64,000 nucleotides of DNA from the NCBI GenBank assembly GCA_965218875.1, contig OZ244707.1, positions 2,170,001 to 2,234,000 on the forward strand. Direction: 5' to 3'. The translations under genes were made by a program, and so were the position numbers. Shown here one piece after another: positions 43,175-50,648 of the stretch. The notes below the pieces were generated by a model. It had not been told where the DNA came from and did not search any database. It worked only from the letters and a program-made list of their open reading frames with translations. Position 1 is the first letter of the stretch; every line of letters starts with the position of its first letter. Source of the stretch: CBDCMJ01 sp965218875 (GTDB lineage: Bacteria; Chloroflexota; Dehalococcoidia; Lucifugimonadales; UBA3495).

Positions 43175-44095
43175 CTAAGCGGCCACCAAGTCTTGATATC
43201 GTAGCCGCTTGCCGTTGGTGCGGTGGATCAGGTGCCTCACCTGGTCGAGGGTGTCGGCAGGGCGGTCGTTGTGCCGGCCCTCGAACTCCGTAACGTACCG
43301 GTCCAGGTGCTTCGGGCTCATCCAGTGGTACGTGCCGACGTACCCGCGCTTGAGCATCGACCAGAAGGACTCGATGCCGTTGGTGTGGGCCTGGCCCCGG
43401 ACGTACTCCCGCGCGCTGTGCTTCACCGTCTCGTGGGGGTTCGGCAGGCCCTTGTACCCCGCGAAGTCGTCCGTGTACACCTTGGCCCCAGGCTCGACCT
43501 TCTCACCCACGAAGCCCTGCAGCGTGCCCTTGGTGGTGTCCTCCGCGACCTCCGCCTGCACCTGCTTGGTGTCCCGGTCCTTCACGCCGACCACCGGAGC
43601 CTTGCCGACTGCCCCGCGCCCCGGAGTCCCCCGGCGCTTCTTCCCACCCATGTAAGTCTCATCTACCTCTACTGGCCCGGCGAACAGCCCTCCGGGACTC
43701 TCCCACGCCTTCCGAATCCGGTGCGCCAGGTGCCACGCGGTCTTCTGCGTCACTCCGAGGTCCCGGTGGAGCTTCAGACTGGACACGCCCTTCAGGTTGG
43801 TCGTCAGCAGGTAGATCGCCAGCGCCCACTTGCCCAGGGACAGGTTCGACCCCTGCATCACCGTCCCCGTCTTCACGGAGAAGTCCTTCCGGCAGTCACC
43901 GCAGCGAAACGGAGTCGACTTACGCGCCTCGTAGCGCCACACGGACAGGGAGCCGCACTGGGGACAGCAAATCCCGTTGGGCCATCGCGCCTCGATGAAT
44001 AGCTGCTCAACTGCTGCCTCATCCTCAAAGTACTTCACCGCCTCCGTGAGGGACATTCCCTCTCGATACGCCCTACCTGGACCCTTCTTTGCCAT
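43175..44095 (-). CDS. IS1595-family (ISXO2-like) transposase
   Basis: 306 residues. An N-terminal zinc ribbon 'GICCPQCGS...FRCGDCRKDF' (residues 42-66) is followed by the DDE/N catalytic core: Asp in EVDETYMGG near 143, Asp in VYTDDFAGYKG near 210 and 'AHTNGIESFWSMLKRG' near 236. This is the ISXO2-like arrangement of IS1595 transposases. The length is complete and no frame break is seen, so it may be active. A promoter in the right end (44129-44137) points into the gene. Confidence 0.92.
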   Translation of the reverse strand: MAKKGPGRAYREGMSLTEAVKYFEDEAAVEQLFIEARWPNGICCPQCGSLSVWRYEARKSTPFRCGDCRKDFSVKTGTVMQGSNLSLGKWALAIYLLTTNLKGVSSLKLHRDLGVTQKTAWHLAHRIRKAWESPGGLFAGPVEVDETYMGGKKRRGTPGRGAVGKAPVVGVKDRDTKQVQAEVAEDTTKGTLQGFVGEKVEPGAKVYTDDFAGYKGLPNPHETVKHSAREYVRGQAHTNGIESFWSMLKRGYVGTYHWMSPKHLDRYVTEFEGRHNDRPADTLDQVRHLIHRTNGKRLRYQDLVAA

Positions 44096-44128
44096 CTCGT
44101 TCTCACCCCAGTATTCTTGATATATTAC

Positions 44129-44137
44129 ATTATATCA
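44129..44137 (-). promoter_or_regulatory. Extended -10 promoter of the transposase
   Basis: Reading the minus strand, TGA followed by TATAAT lies 34 bases upstream of the transposase ATG and just inside the right terminal repeat. Spacing to a -35 would fall within the repeat, where no good hexamer is seen. Confidence 0.5.
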
Positions 44138-44140
44138 TAA

Positions 44141-44165
44141 TAGGGTAAGATTGTATATAATTCCC
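44141..44165 (-). repeat. Right terminal inverted repeat of the 3.1-kb transposon
   Basis: 25 bases, exactly the inverse of 41080-41104. Confidence 0.9.
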
Positions 44166-44308
44166 AAATAAAAAACCCCAGCCTCTCCTCGCGCCAACAA
44201 TCGGCTCTCCCCATACTCGCCGCCGCCCCCTCCATCGCCCAGGCCGCCCGCGTCTCCAAGGTGGGCCGCCGCGGCGGATGCACCTACCTCGGGACAGAAG
44301 GTTCACGC

Positions 44309-44336
44309 GTAGGGGCGAAAAATCTTTCGCCCCTAC
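44309..44336. repeat. Perfect 12-bp stem hairpin inside the HTH pseudogene
   Basis: GTAGGGGCGAAA, loop AATC, TTTCGCCCCTAC. It lies where the HTH recognition helix should be encoded and looks like an inserted small palindrome. Confidence 0.7.
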
Positions 44337-44563
44337 CGCCGAGGCGGCACCGCCGCGCGAAAAACTGCCTCCAGAGCCTCGCCTTTCAAGCCGTCGTTTG
44401 CCTCGGCGACCTCCTGGAAAGTTCGAGCCCGGAAATCCGCCTCCGCGCCGTCCGCGCCATCCTCAGCTGCTCGACCAAGTTTGGCGAAATCCAGGAGTTG
44501 CACGACCAGGTCCAGGCCTTGGAGGCCGCCCTGCCCCTTTGGACCGCCCAGCAGAAATCCAGG

Positions 44564-44711
44564 CAACTGTTCAGACTTGATGTGTATCCGTTCCTCCTGA
44601 GCGAAGCGAAGTGGAGCCGTAGGCGGAACGAAGCGCAGTCGAAGGGACCTGTCCTGAGCCTGTCGAAGGGCCGGTTCTCCTTAAGACTGAACAGTAGACT
44701 GAACAGTTACG
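44564..44711. repeat. Family B element inserted in frame at a stop codon
   Basis: The ends are CAACTGTTCAG and an inverted CTGAACAGTTAC whose last segment is duplicated. Exact 8-bp direct repeats AATCCAGG lie at 44556-44563 and 44712-44719, and the next three bases (44720-44722) are TAG. Before insertion the host gene read AAA-TCC-AGG-TAG. Insert plus duplication adds 156 bp (52 codons) without a stop, so the old stop is still used. Confidence 0.8.
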
Positions 44712-44803
44712 AATCCAGGTAGCCTCAGCCCTTTGCGGAGTGCCCATCCCCATTCGTGGTGAGACCTTCCAACCACCCAAAACAATCCAACGGAGAAGTC
44801 CAT

Positions 44804-45169
44804 ATGAACCTTAGCTCGTTGCGGGCCCGCGTCCGCTCCCTTCGCCGCAGAATGGCCCTGGCCTACGCCCAGGTCATGGTCCAACGCGAGGCCGACGACC
44901 TCTGTACCCAGTGGGCTTGCGCCCAGGCGGATAAACGGCCCACGCCCTCCCCCCAAGCCTTCGTCCGCCGGGTCGCCCAAGCGGGTTTCCATCTCCCGAC
45001 CTTCGCCGCCGCCGCCCGCTACCTCGAACGCTGCGCCTCGCTCCGCCAGGAGCCCACCCCGCCGCTCCTCCTGCGCGCCCTCCTCCCCTGGGCCGAATAT
45101 AATCCCAGAGTCACTTACTATCCAACACCCCCGGTGTGGCCCAGGGCCATCGCCAAGGCCACCGGATGA
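44804..45169 (+). CDS. Hypothetical protein downstream of the HTH pseudogene
   Basis: 121 residues from ATG 44804 with a GGAGAAG site. The N-terminus is very basic and helical (LRARVRSLRRRMALAYAQ), the middle is helical ('FVRRVAQAGFHLPTFAAAARYLERCASL'), and the end is Pro-rich. It probably formed an operon with the HTH gene. Its last codons and TGA fall in the left part of a short repeat, so the original C-terminus may differ. No family recognised. Confidence 0.5.
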   Translation: MNLSSLRARVRSLRRRMALAYAQVMVQREADDLCTQWACAQADKRPTPSPQAFVRRVAQAGFHLPTFAAAARYLERCASLRQEPTPPLLLRALLPWAEYNPRVTYYPTPPVWPRAIAKATG

Positions 45170-45282
45170 TCGTGGCGCTTGAAGCACTTCTCCGCCACGT
45201 CACACTGAGCCCTTCGGCGGAGGTTATCCTGAGCGTAGCCGAAGGGCTCAGGGCGCCGGAATAGGGCAATCGAAAGACCCTG
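45142..45282. repeat. Short repeat related to the family A element at 24523
   Basis: The interior 'gtggcgcttgaagcac.tctccgccacgtc' and the right end 'ggaatagggcaatcgaaagaccctg' match 24541-24646. The left boundary is unclear because similarity fades before a CAGGGCC at 45142. Target duplication was not found. Confidence 0.5.
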
Positions 45283-45401
45283 GTTCTCACATCCGGCCGG
45301 GGGCTTGGCAGCCCTCGACCTCATGCCGGGGCGCCTCTTGTCCCTTTTTTGAACCTTGGGGACCTGTAGGCGCAGCGGCCCAAGACCGCCTACGAAATCA
45401 A

Positions 45402-45536
45402 GTAACTGTTCAGACTTGATGCGTATCCGTTCGTCCTGAGCGAAGCGGAGTGGAGCCGGAGGCGGAACGAAGCGCAGTCGAAGGGCCTGTCCTGAGCCTG
45501 TCGAAGGGCCGGTTCTCCTTAAGTCTGAACAGTTAC
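45402..45536. repeat. Short non-autonomous element, family B
   Basis: A 135-bp element from GTAACTGTTCAGACTT to the inverted AAGTCTGAACAGTTAC. Flanks GAAATCAA and AAAATTAA match at 6 of 8, a worn 8-bp duplication. The rest of the gap 45170-45770 contains no gene. Confidence 0.7.
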
Positions 45537-45770
45537 AAAATTAACCCTCCGGTTGCGAGTTGCGTAGTTAGGCTGGTATCCTACCGCTGGCAACTACATC
45601 GGTCTGCCTGCCGCAAATCGACCTCAACACGTAAGGGCTTTCCAATCCTCTCGCTGGTATGGGGCACCCATGCCCGGCGGGTTCTTGGAAGGGTGGGCGG
45701 GGGACGGGCTGGCAGCCGTGGGCGCCGCAGGCTTGCGGGAACTCAGGGCTGATATCCTCGGAGGACTACA

Positions 45771-46541
45771 GTGAACGGGCTCCGGATACTTTCCTGGAAC
45801 GTCAACGGCCTGCGGGCCGCCCATCGCAAGGGGTTCTTGGAGTGGCTCACTCAGGAAAGCCCCGACGTGCTCTGCCTCCAGGAGACCAAGGCGTCGGAAG
45901 ACCAACTGCAGCCCGCGTTGAAAGGCGTTCCCGGGTACGATTCTTACTTCTCGTCTGCCGAGCGCAAGGGCTACAGCGGGGTAGCAATCTACACCAAGGC
46001 AGCCCCGGTTGAGGTCCGGTCGGCCTTTGACGTGGAGTCGTTCAGCAAAGAGGGACGGGTGTTGGCCGCCGATTACGACGAGTTTGTGCTGTTCAACGTG
46101 TACTTCCCCAACGGGAAATCGTCCAGCGAGCGATTGCAGTACAAAATGGACTTCTACGACGACTTTCTGGAGCACGTGGAAGGCGTCAGGCGGGGCGGCA
46201 AGCACGTCGTCATCTGCGGAGACGTGAACACGGCCCACAAGGAGATCGATCTAGCCCGTCCGGCGGCCAACGAGATGGTGTCGGGGTTCCTGGCGGAAGA
46301 ACGGGCCTGGATCGATAAACTCCTGGGCCGCGGGTACGTCGACACCTTCCGGATGTTCCATCAAGAGCCCGGCCAGTACACCTACTGGGACCAAGTTAGC
46401 AGGGCCAGGGAACGGAACGTCGGATGGAGAATAGACTATTTCTTCGTGGACCGGGACTTCGCCGGCCGGGTGAGCGACGCGTTCATCTTGGCAGACGTCA
46501 TGGGCTCCGACCACTGCCCGGTGGGGATCCTGGTCAGTTGA
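45771..46541 (+). CDS. xth: Exodeoxyribonuclease III (AP endonuclease, Xth/ExoA)
   Basis: 256 residues from GTG 45771, with GGAGGA six bases upstream. 'SWNVNGLRAA' near residue 8, the metal-binding Glu in LCLQETKA near 37, 'GYSGVAIYTK' near 67, 'VICGDVNTAHKEIDL' near 150, 'WRIDYFFVD' near 223 and 'SDHCPVGI' near 246 give the full set of active-site motifs. It cleaves at abasic sites in base excision repair. Confidence 0.93.
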   Translation: MNGLRILSWNVNGLRAAHRKGFLEWLTQESPDVLCLQETKASEDQLQPALKGVPGYDSYFSSAERKGYSGVAIYTKAAPVEVRSAFDVESFSKEGRVLAADYDEFVLFNVYFPNGKSSSERLQYKMDFYDDFLEHVEGVRRGGKHVVICGDVNTAHKEIDLARPAANEMVSGFLAEERAWIDKLLGRGYVDTFRMFHQEPGQYTYWDQVSRARERNVGWRIDYFFVDRDFAGRVSDAFILADVMGSDHCPVGILVS

Positions 46542-46643
46542 GCGGGTCGGGTGACTACGGATGTGTTGCGGATGGTGATCGTTAGATACGGCCGGCAGCG
46601 ACAGCCCGAGAGGTCTCACATTCCGGCCGGCAAGGGGTGCTAG

Positions 46644-47744
46644 ATGGTGGTAACCGCGAGCAGCGTGCAGATGGACCCGGTGGCCCTAGAGCGGGTGGAA
46701 GGCCTTTTCCGGCGCCAGATCGACGAAGGGGTCCATCCTGGCGCCGTACTGGCGGTTTACCGCCACGGCAAGCAGGTCATCGATTTACACGGCGGTCTGG
46801 CCGATGCCGAGGCGGGGAAGCCGGTCGCTGCCGATACTCTGTTTGTCCTTTACTCCTCTACCAAACCCCTGGCCGCGGCCTGCCTGCACATACTTTGGGA
46901 GCGCGGGAAGCTGGGCTGGGACGACAAGGTGGCTGATCACTGGCCCGGCTTCGCCCAGAACGGGAAGTCCCAGGTCACCATACGCCACATTCTCACCCAC
47001 CGGGGAGGTTTTCCGGACACGCCGCCGGAGCTCAGCTGGGAACGTTGGCGCGACTGGGACTTCGTGGTCCAGTGCATGGAGAGGGCCGCGCCAATCTACG
47101 AGCCGGGCAAGACCATCGCCTATCATCCGCGCAACTTTGGATGGGTGATTGGAGAGCTGGTCAGGCGCATCGACGGCCGGCCGATTCAGGACTTCGTTCG
47201 AGAAGAGGTCACCGCTCCGCTGGGTATGCATGACACTTTCGTGGGCCTTCCACCGTCCCTGGAGGACCGGGTCTCCAAGGAGCACGCCATGCCGGACTGC
47301 GATCGCATGGCCATGGTAACCACCTACAACCGGCCCCAGGTGCATCAGGCGGTGCACCCCGCCGGGGGAGGCATTGCCACCGCCCGGGACCTGGCCAGGT
47401 TCTACGCCATGATGGTCGGCGGAGGTTGCCTGGACGGGACCCGCATCCTGCGACCGGAAACCATTGCCGAAGTCACCGCTCTTCAGGTTGAGGGAATGGA
47501 CCACACCCTGGAACGGCGGGTGCGCCGCTCCCTCGGCCTGTCGATTGCCGATGGGCGCATGGGGTCCCCGGAGAGGATGTCGGCCGGGACCTTCGGCCAT
47601 GGAGGGGCAGGCACGTCGGTGGGTTGGGCGGACCCGGACCTGGGACTGGCGGTGGGGTTCATCACCAACGGCTTCCGGGCCGAGGCGTCCAACACCCGGC
47701 GGTTGTCTGCTGTCTCCCAGGCGGTGCGCGACGCCTGCCACTGA
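46644..47744 (+). CDS. Serine beta-lactamase-fold hydrolase (class C / EstB type)
   Basis: 366 residues. The catalytic SxxK is SSTK near residue 71, the Tyr motif is 'IAYHPRNFGWVIG' near 158, and a HGGAGTSVGW near 317 replaces KTG. This set matches esterases and peptidases of the beta-lactamase fold more than antibiotic-resistance enzymes. No signal peptide is present, so it is cytoplasmic. Substrate unknown. Confidence 0.85.
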   Translation: MVVTASSVQMDPVALERVEGLFRRQIDEGVHPGAVLAVYRHGKQVIDLHGGLADAEAGKPVAADTLFVLYSSTKPLAAACLHILWERGKLGWDDKVADHWPGFAQNGKSQVTIRHILTHRGGFPDTPPELSWERWRDWDFVVQCMERAAPIYEPGKTIAYHPRNFGWVIGELVRRIDGRPIQDFVREEVTAPLGMHDTFVGLPPSLEDRVSKEHAMPDCDRMAMVTTYNRPQVHQAVHPAGGGIATARDLARFYAMMVGGGCLDGTRILRPETIAEVTALQVEGMDHTLERRVRRSLGLSIADGRMGSPERMSAGTFGHGGAGTSVGWADPDLGLAVGFITNGFRAEASNTRRLSAVSQAVRDACH

Positions 47745-47840
47745 AGAGACTAGTGAAGCGCCGGTTAGGCCCCGGGGCCTCGATGCTTGGAGCCGGAGCC
47801 GGAAGAATTCCGACAGCAGAGCTTAAAGGAGATTAGCCGT

Positions 47841-48032
47841 ATGGGGGGCCAAAAGCGGTCTTACGAAATCGAACTCAACGCCGATCACATGGGCTTCATA
47901 CGCGAGGCCAAGGACAAATACAGCATTGCGGACGAAGACAAGGTCGTGCGCATCGTCTTGGACTACCTGATCACCAACCCGGAGTCTCACGACACCGTTT
48001 TCGCAGAGCCCCGCTGCCTCCGTTGTGAGTAA
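47841..48032 (+). CDS. Small conserved-looking hypothetical protein
   Basis: 63 residues from ATG 47841, with AAAGGAG 11 bases upstream. 'YEIELNADHMGFIREAKDKYSIADEDKVVRIVLDYLITNP' resembles a short strand followed by two helices, as in ribbon-helix-helix-like proteins, but the match is too weak to assign. It ends in CLRC. It follows the hydrolase gene by 96 bases. Confidence 0.5.
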   Translation: MGGQKRSYEIELNADHMGFIREAKDKYSIADEDKVVRIVLDYLITNPESHDTVFAEPRCLRCE

Positions 48033-48080
48033 CCGCGGCCTGCCCAGAGACCGTTGTCGGACGCCGTTGCCGGACGGCCG

Positions 48081-48506
48081 TCAGCCCATGTGCTTGACCG
48101 CTTCCAAGGCCAGCCGGTACCCGTAGACGCCGAAACCGTACACCGACCCCTTGCAGACCGGCAAGATATTGGAGACCGTTCCCCTGGCCGTGGGGTTGGA
48201 CGCGTGCACCTCGATGACCGGGTAGTTTAGCTGGGTGATGGCGCTGCGCAAGGGCCCCGTCCCCGTGGTGTAGCCCGCCGGGTTGATCAGTGCGGCGTCG
48301 AACCCCCGGTCGTGGGCGTCGTACAGGGCGTTTACCACTTCGCCCTCGATGTTGGAGTGAAAGAGCTCTACCTCCACGCCCAGGCCCTCGGCGTGGGCCA
48401 GAATCTGCTCGTTGATTTCGTCCAGTGTGGCAGGACCGAAGGTCTCCGCCTGCGCTTTGCCTCGCATGTTCATGCCGGCGCCTTGAATTACCAACACCTT
48501 GGTCAT
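48081..48506 (-). CDS. Degenerate type II 3-dehydroquinate dehydratase homologue
   Basis: 141 residues from ATG 48506 with a GGAGG site. The fold is clear: 'VLVIQGAGMNMRG', 'INPAGYTTGTGPLRSAI', 'PVIEVHASNPTARG' and 'GFGVYGYRLALEAV' line up with AroQ along its whole length. Compared with the M. tuberculosis enzyme, the catalytic Arg19 and Tyr24 positions read Ala and Phe, His81 reads Thr and Arg112 reads Ser; Asn75, His101 and Arg108 are kept. It is unlikely to dehydrate dehydroquinate. It may act on another substrate. Confidence 0.75.
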   Translation of the reverse strand: MTKVLVIQGAGMNMRGKAQAETFGPATLDEINEQILAHAEGLGVEVELFHSNIEGEVVNALYDAHDRGFDAALINPAGYTTGTGPLRSAITQLNYPVIEVHASNPTARGTVSNILPVCKGSVYGFGVYGYRLALEAVKHMG

Positions 48507-48593
48507 TTTCCCATGCCTCCGTTGAAGATTTCCGGGGAGATTTCCGGCTATTTTAATATACCCCGTCATGCGCGGCGATGGCTGCCCAAGGCC

Positions 48594-48716
48594 GCGGTCT
48601 TTTAGTTGTCACCCTGCGCGAAGTGAGGGGTCTCTCCGCCATAGCCGAGATTCTTCGCTACGCTCAGAATGACGGGGTAATGACGGGGTTTAGAGGCCGA
48701 CAATTAAATGGCCCTG
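48594..48716. repeat. Short non-autonomous element, family A
   Basis: Left end GCGGTCTTTTAGTTGTCA; right end, inverted, CAGGGCCATTTAATTGTC. The interior is shorter than in other copies but keeps 'gagattcttcgctacgctcagaatgac'. No clear target duplication. Confidence 0.6.
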
Positions 48717-48734
48717 AGGGCCGGACCGCAGGGG

Positions 48735-49292
48735 CTATGGCTCGCCGCTTGCTTCCGGTTCGGTCGGGGTCTCCGTTACGTACCCGGCCAGCAGTATGTC
48801 CAACTGCACCATCAGCAGCTTGCTCCAGGCTATCGACGCCTGGGCAGCTTGCCCCCGGTCTGGGATTGCCTGGCAGAATAGATTGGCAAGGGCTGATTGA
48901 ATGAATGAAATCGTACCCACCATATAACGGCTGGGTATGGATCCCAGGTGGGCCCGGTGGGACGGAGGGTGAGTGTGGACAATGCCCGTGGCCAACACCC
49001 GGATGGGATAATCGTGGTCGATCTTGAAGTCCAGGGAACCCCGCAGCCAGCGGAGCAGGCTCTTCTTGCGGCGCTCCAGCTTCTCCAGGTCCACTGTACC
49101 GTCGGCGTCGAGGAAGAACCTCCGGGAACCCGGGAAGTTGATGAAATGGTCGTAGACCGACGCGGTCAACTCTTCGGCGTGGGCCAACACCACCGGCGCC
49201 GTGGCCTGCACCGCCTCAAGCTCCGCGCTGCCCAGACCGACGAACTCGGCCACCTCCTTCATGCGGGCGGGCCAATCTACGATTTGCGGCAT
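48735..49292 (-). CDS. Protoglobin-type globin-coupled sensor domain protein
   Basis: 185 residues from ATG 49292. 'VYDHFINFPGSRRFF' near residue 48, and the heme-binding region 'VLATGIVHTHPPSHRAHLGSIPSRYMVGTISFIQ' near 101-134 with a candidate proximal His, match the protoglobin family. It lacks any output domain, so it is a stand-alone globin that may bind O2, NO or CO. Confidence 0.75.
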   Translation of the reverse strand: MPQIVDWPARMKEVAEFVGLGSAELEAVQATAPVVLAHAEELTASVYDHFINFPGSRRFFLDADGTVDLEKLERRKKSLLRWLRGSLDFKIDHDYPIRVLATGIVHTHPPSHRAHLGSIPSRYMVGTISFIQSALANLFCQAIPDRGQAAQASIAWSKLLMVQLDILLAGYVTETPTEPEASGEP

Positions 49293-49835
49293 TCGTGCTC
49301 CTTGCACCGAGACGGGAGCTTGGGACTCGACGCCGGCCGCCAGCCGGTCGGGAGGCTGCCGGCGGAGCCGACGCTCAACCTGGAATATAATCCCTTCCAA
49401 AGATGGACACAAGGCTTCCCGCGGGGCATCTCCCCGGCGTCATATCCCAGGACCATTTCCCGGAACGCTGGCGCCTGCGGAGTGGTCCTCCTCAGCTCCA
49501 GACCCCTGTGAACGCTCCATGGTTCGCCTCGTAGGGCGCCGTCGCCCGTCGTTGTTCCTTGGCGTTCAGCGCAACCGCCGCCCTCCATGGGCCCGTTTCC
49601 CAGGGCATTTCCCCTGCACCGTTGGCCTCTGTCACGTCCTCTGCTCCACGACGGTCATCTTGACACCGGCGCCTGGCGGTAGTTAACTTTGGGAAGCCTA
49701 GCAACTCGATGTATGCGGCCCGTGCCCGGCCCCGGCGGCCCCAATCGCTACCGGAGATGGCCCCCCGGGGGCTGTCTACGTGGCGCCGCTGGATGCCCCG
49801 ACGCGGGATACCCGGTCGTAGGATGCCTGGGGATT
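49293..49835. promoter_or_regulatory. Divergent intergenic region with a candidate promoter
   Basis: The 543-base gap between the divergent protoglobin and GDPD genes holds no supported gene. TTGACA at 49660-49665, a 17-base spacer and TTAACT at 49683-49688 could drive GDPD; the -10 match is weak. Confidence 0.35.
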
Positions 49836-50648
49836 GTGCAAACCCGACCTGACCTGGAAACCAGACCAACGACTTGGGACATAGAGGCCGGGTCTCTGCC
49901 CCTGCCGTTGGTAATCGCCCACCGGGGTGATTCCAGCGCGGCCCCGGAGAACACGCTTTCCGCCTTCAGCAGCGCCCTCTCCTCCGGCGCGGACGGCGTT
50001 GAGTTGGACGTCCGGCTGACCCGGGACGAGCAGTTGATAGTTTTTCATGACCGCCTCCTCAACCGCACCAGCAACGGCAAGGGGTTGGTGAGCCATGCCA
50101 CCCTGGACCAGGTCCGCTCCCTGGACGCGGGCTCTTGGTTTGGGCCGGCATTCCGCGGCGAGAGGGCGCCGACTTTGGACGAGGTGTTCGAGCTGCTGCC
50201 AGGAGATTACCTGATCAACGTGGAGATGAAGGTAATCGTCAGCAGCATGAAGTGCATCGCCCATCGGGTAGCCGACACCATCCGACGCCACGCCCGTTGG
50301 GCCAGCACTCTGGTGGCCAGCTTCAACCCCGTGGCCCTGTACCAACTCCGCCTTCTGGAGCCCCGGATTTCCCGCGGTTACATCTGGTCTAAGCGCCACC
50401 CTTTCCCCATCAGCCGCCGCTGGCTTAGCCCCTTGGCGCAAGCCCAGTGGTACGACCCGGCCAACGACACCTACAGCACCAAGCTTCACGCCAAGTTTCG
50501 CGACCGGGGCCGCCGGGTCTTGGCCTGGGACCTGGACTTCAAGCGTGACATGGAGGCAATGGCCGAGGCGAGGCTGGAGGCTGTGGTTACCGACCGCCTT
50601 GCCGAGACGGTCCGGCAAAAAAGGGAGTTGGCCGGCCGCCTCGGCTGA
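49836..50648 (+). CDS. Glycerophosphodiester phosphodiesterase
   Basis: About 270 residues. 'VIAHRGDSSAAPENTLSAF', 'GADGVELDVRLTRDEQLIVFHD' and 'YLINVEMK' are the GDPD metal and catalytic motifs (His/Arg, Glu/Asp, His). 'DLDFKRDMEAMAEARLEAVVTDRL' closes the barrel. It hydrolyses glycerophosphodiesters to glycerol-3-phosphate and an alcohol. No signal peptide. The start is uncertain: GTG 49836 is used; the frame is open back to 49689, before the candidate promoter. Confidence 0.85.
   Translation: MQTRPDLETRPTTWDIEAGSLPLPLVIAHRGDSSAAPENTLSAFSSALSSGADGVELDVRLTRDEQLIVFHDRLLNRTSNGKGLVSHATLDQVRSLDAGSWFGPAFRGERAPTLDEVFELLPGDYLINVEMKVIVSSMKCIAHRVADTIRRHARWASTLVASFNPVALYQLRLLEPRISRGYIWSKRHPFPISRRWLSPLAQAQWYDPANDTYSTKLHAKFRDRGRRVLAWDLDFKRDMEAMAEARLEAVVTDRLAETVRQKRELAGRLG

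Larger units (their letters stand above)
41080..44165. mobile_element. 3.1-kb IS1595-type transposon with cargo genes
   Basis: A 3,086-bp unit bounded by perfect 25-bp inverted repeats (41080-41104 and 44141-44165) starting GGGAATTATATAC. It contains an IS1595/ISXO2-type transposase near the right end, five small genes on the minus strand and one on the plus strand. The stop codon of the left-most cargo gene is formed by the last bases of the left repeat. No direct repeat is found at the outer edges (CAATGACC versus AAATAAAA), so flanks may have been rearranged or deleted. A decayed HTH gene abuts the right end. Confidence 0.8.
44168..44722 (+). pseudogene. Decayed HTH / small-terminase-like protein gene
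   Basis: One open frame carries two conserved parts. 'LSSRQQSALPILAAAPSIAQAARVSKV' (about 44183-44263) is the first half of a phage-type HTH domain. 'NCLQSLAFQAVVCLGDLLESSSPEIRLRAVRAIL' (about 44365-44466) plus a coiled coil is the C-terminal half of such proteins. The recognition helix and linker between them are replaced by unrelated sequence containing a perfect hairpin (44309-44336). No start codon remains because the transposon ends at 44165. The last 52 codons derive from a family B element. Function presumably lost. Confidence 0.55.

Noticed and set aside
46644..47744. Antibiotic-resistance beta-lactamase
   Set aside because: It lacks a signal peptide and the KTG motif is HGG, so a general esterase/peptidase role is more likely.
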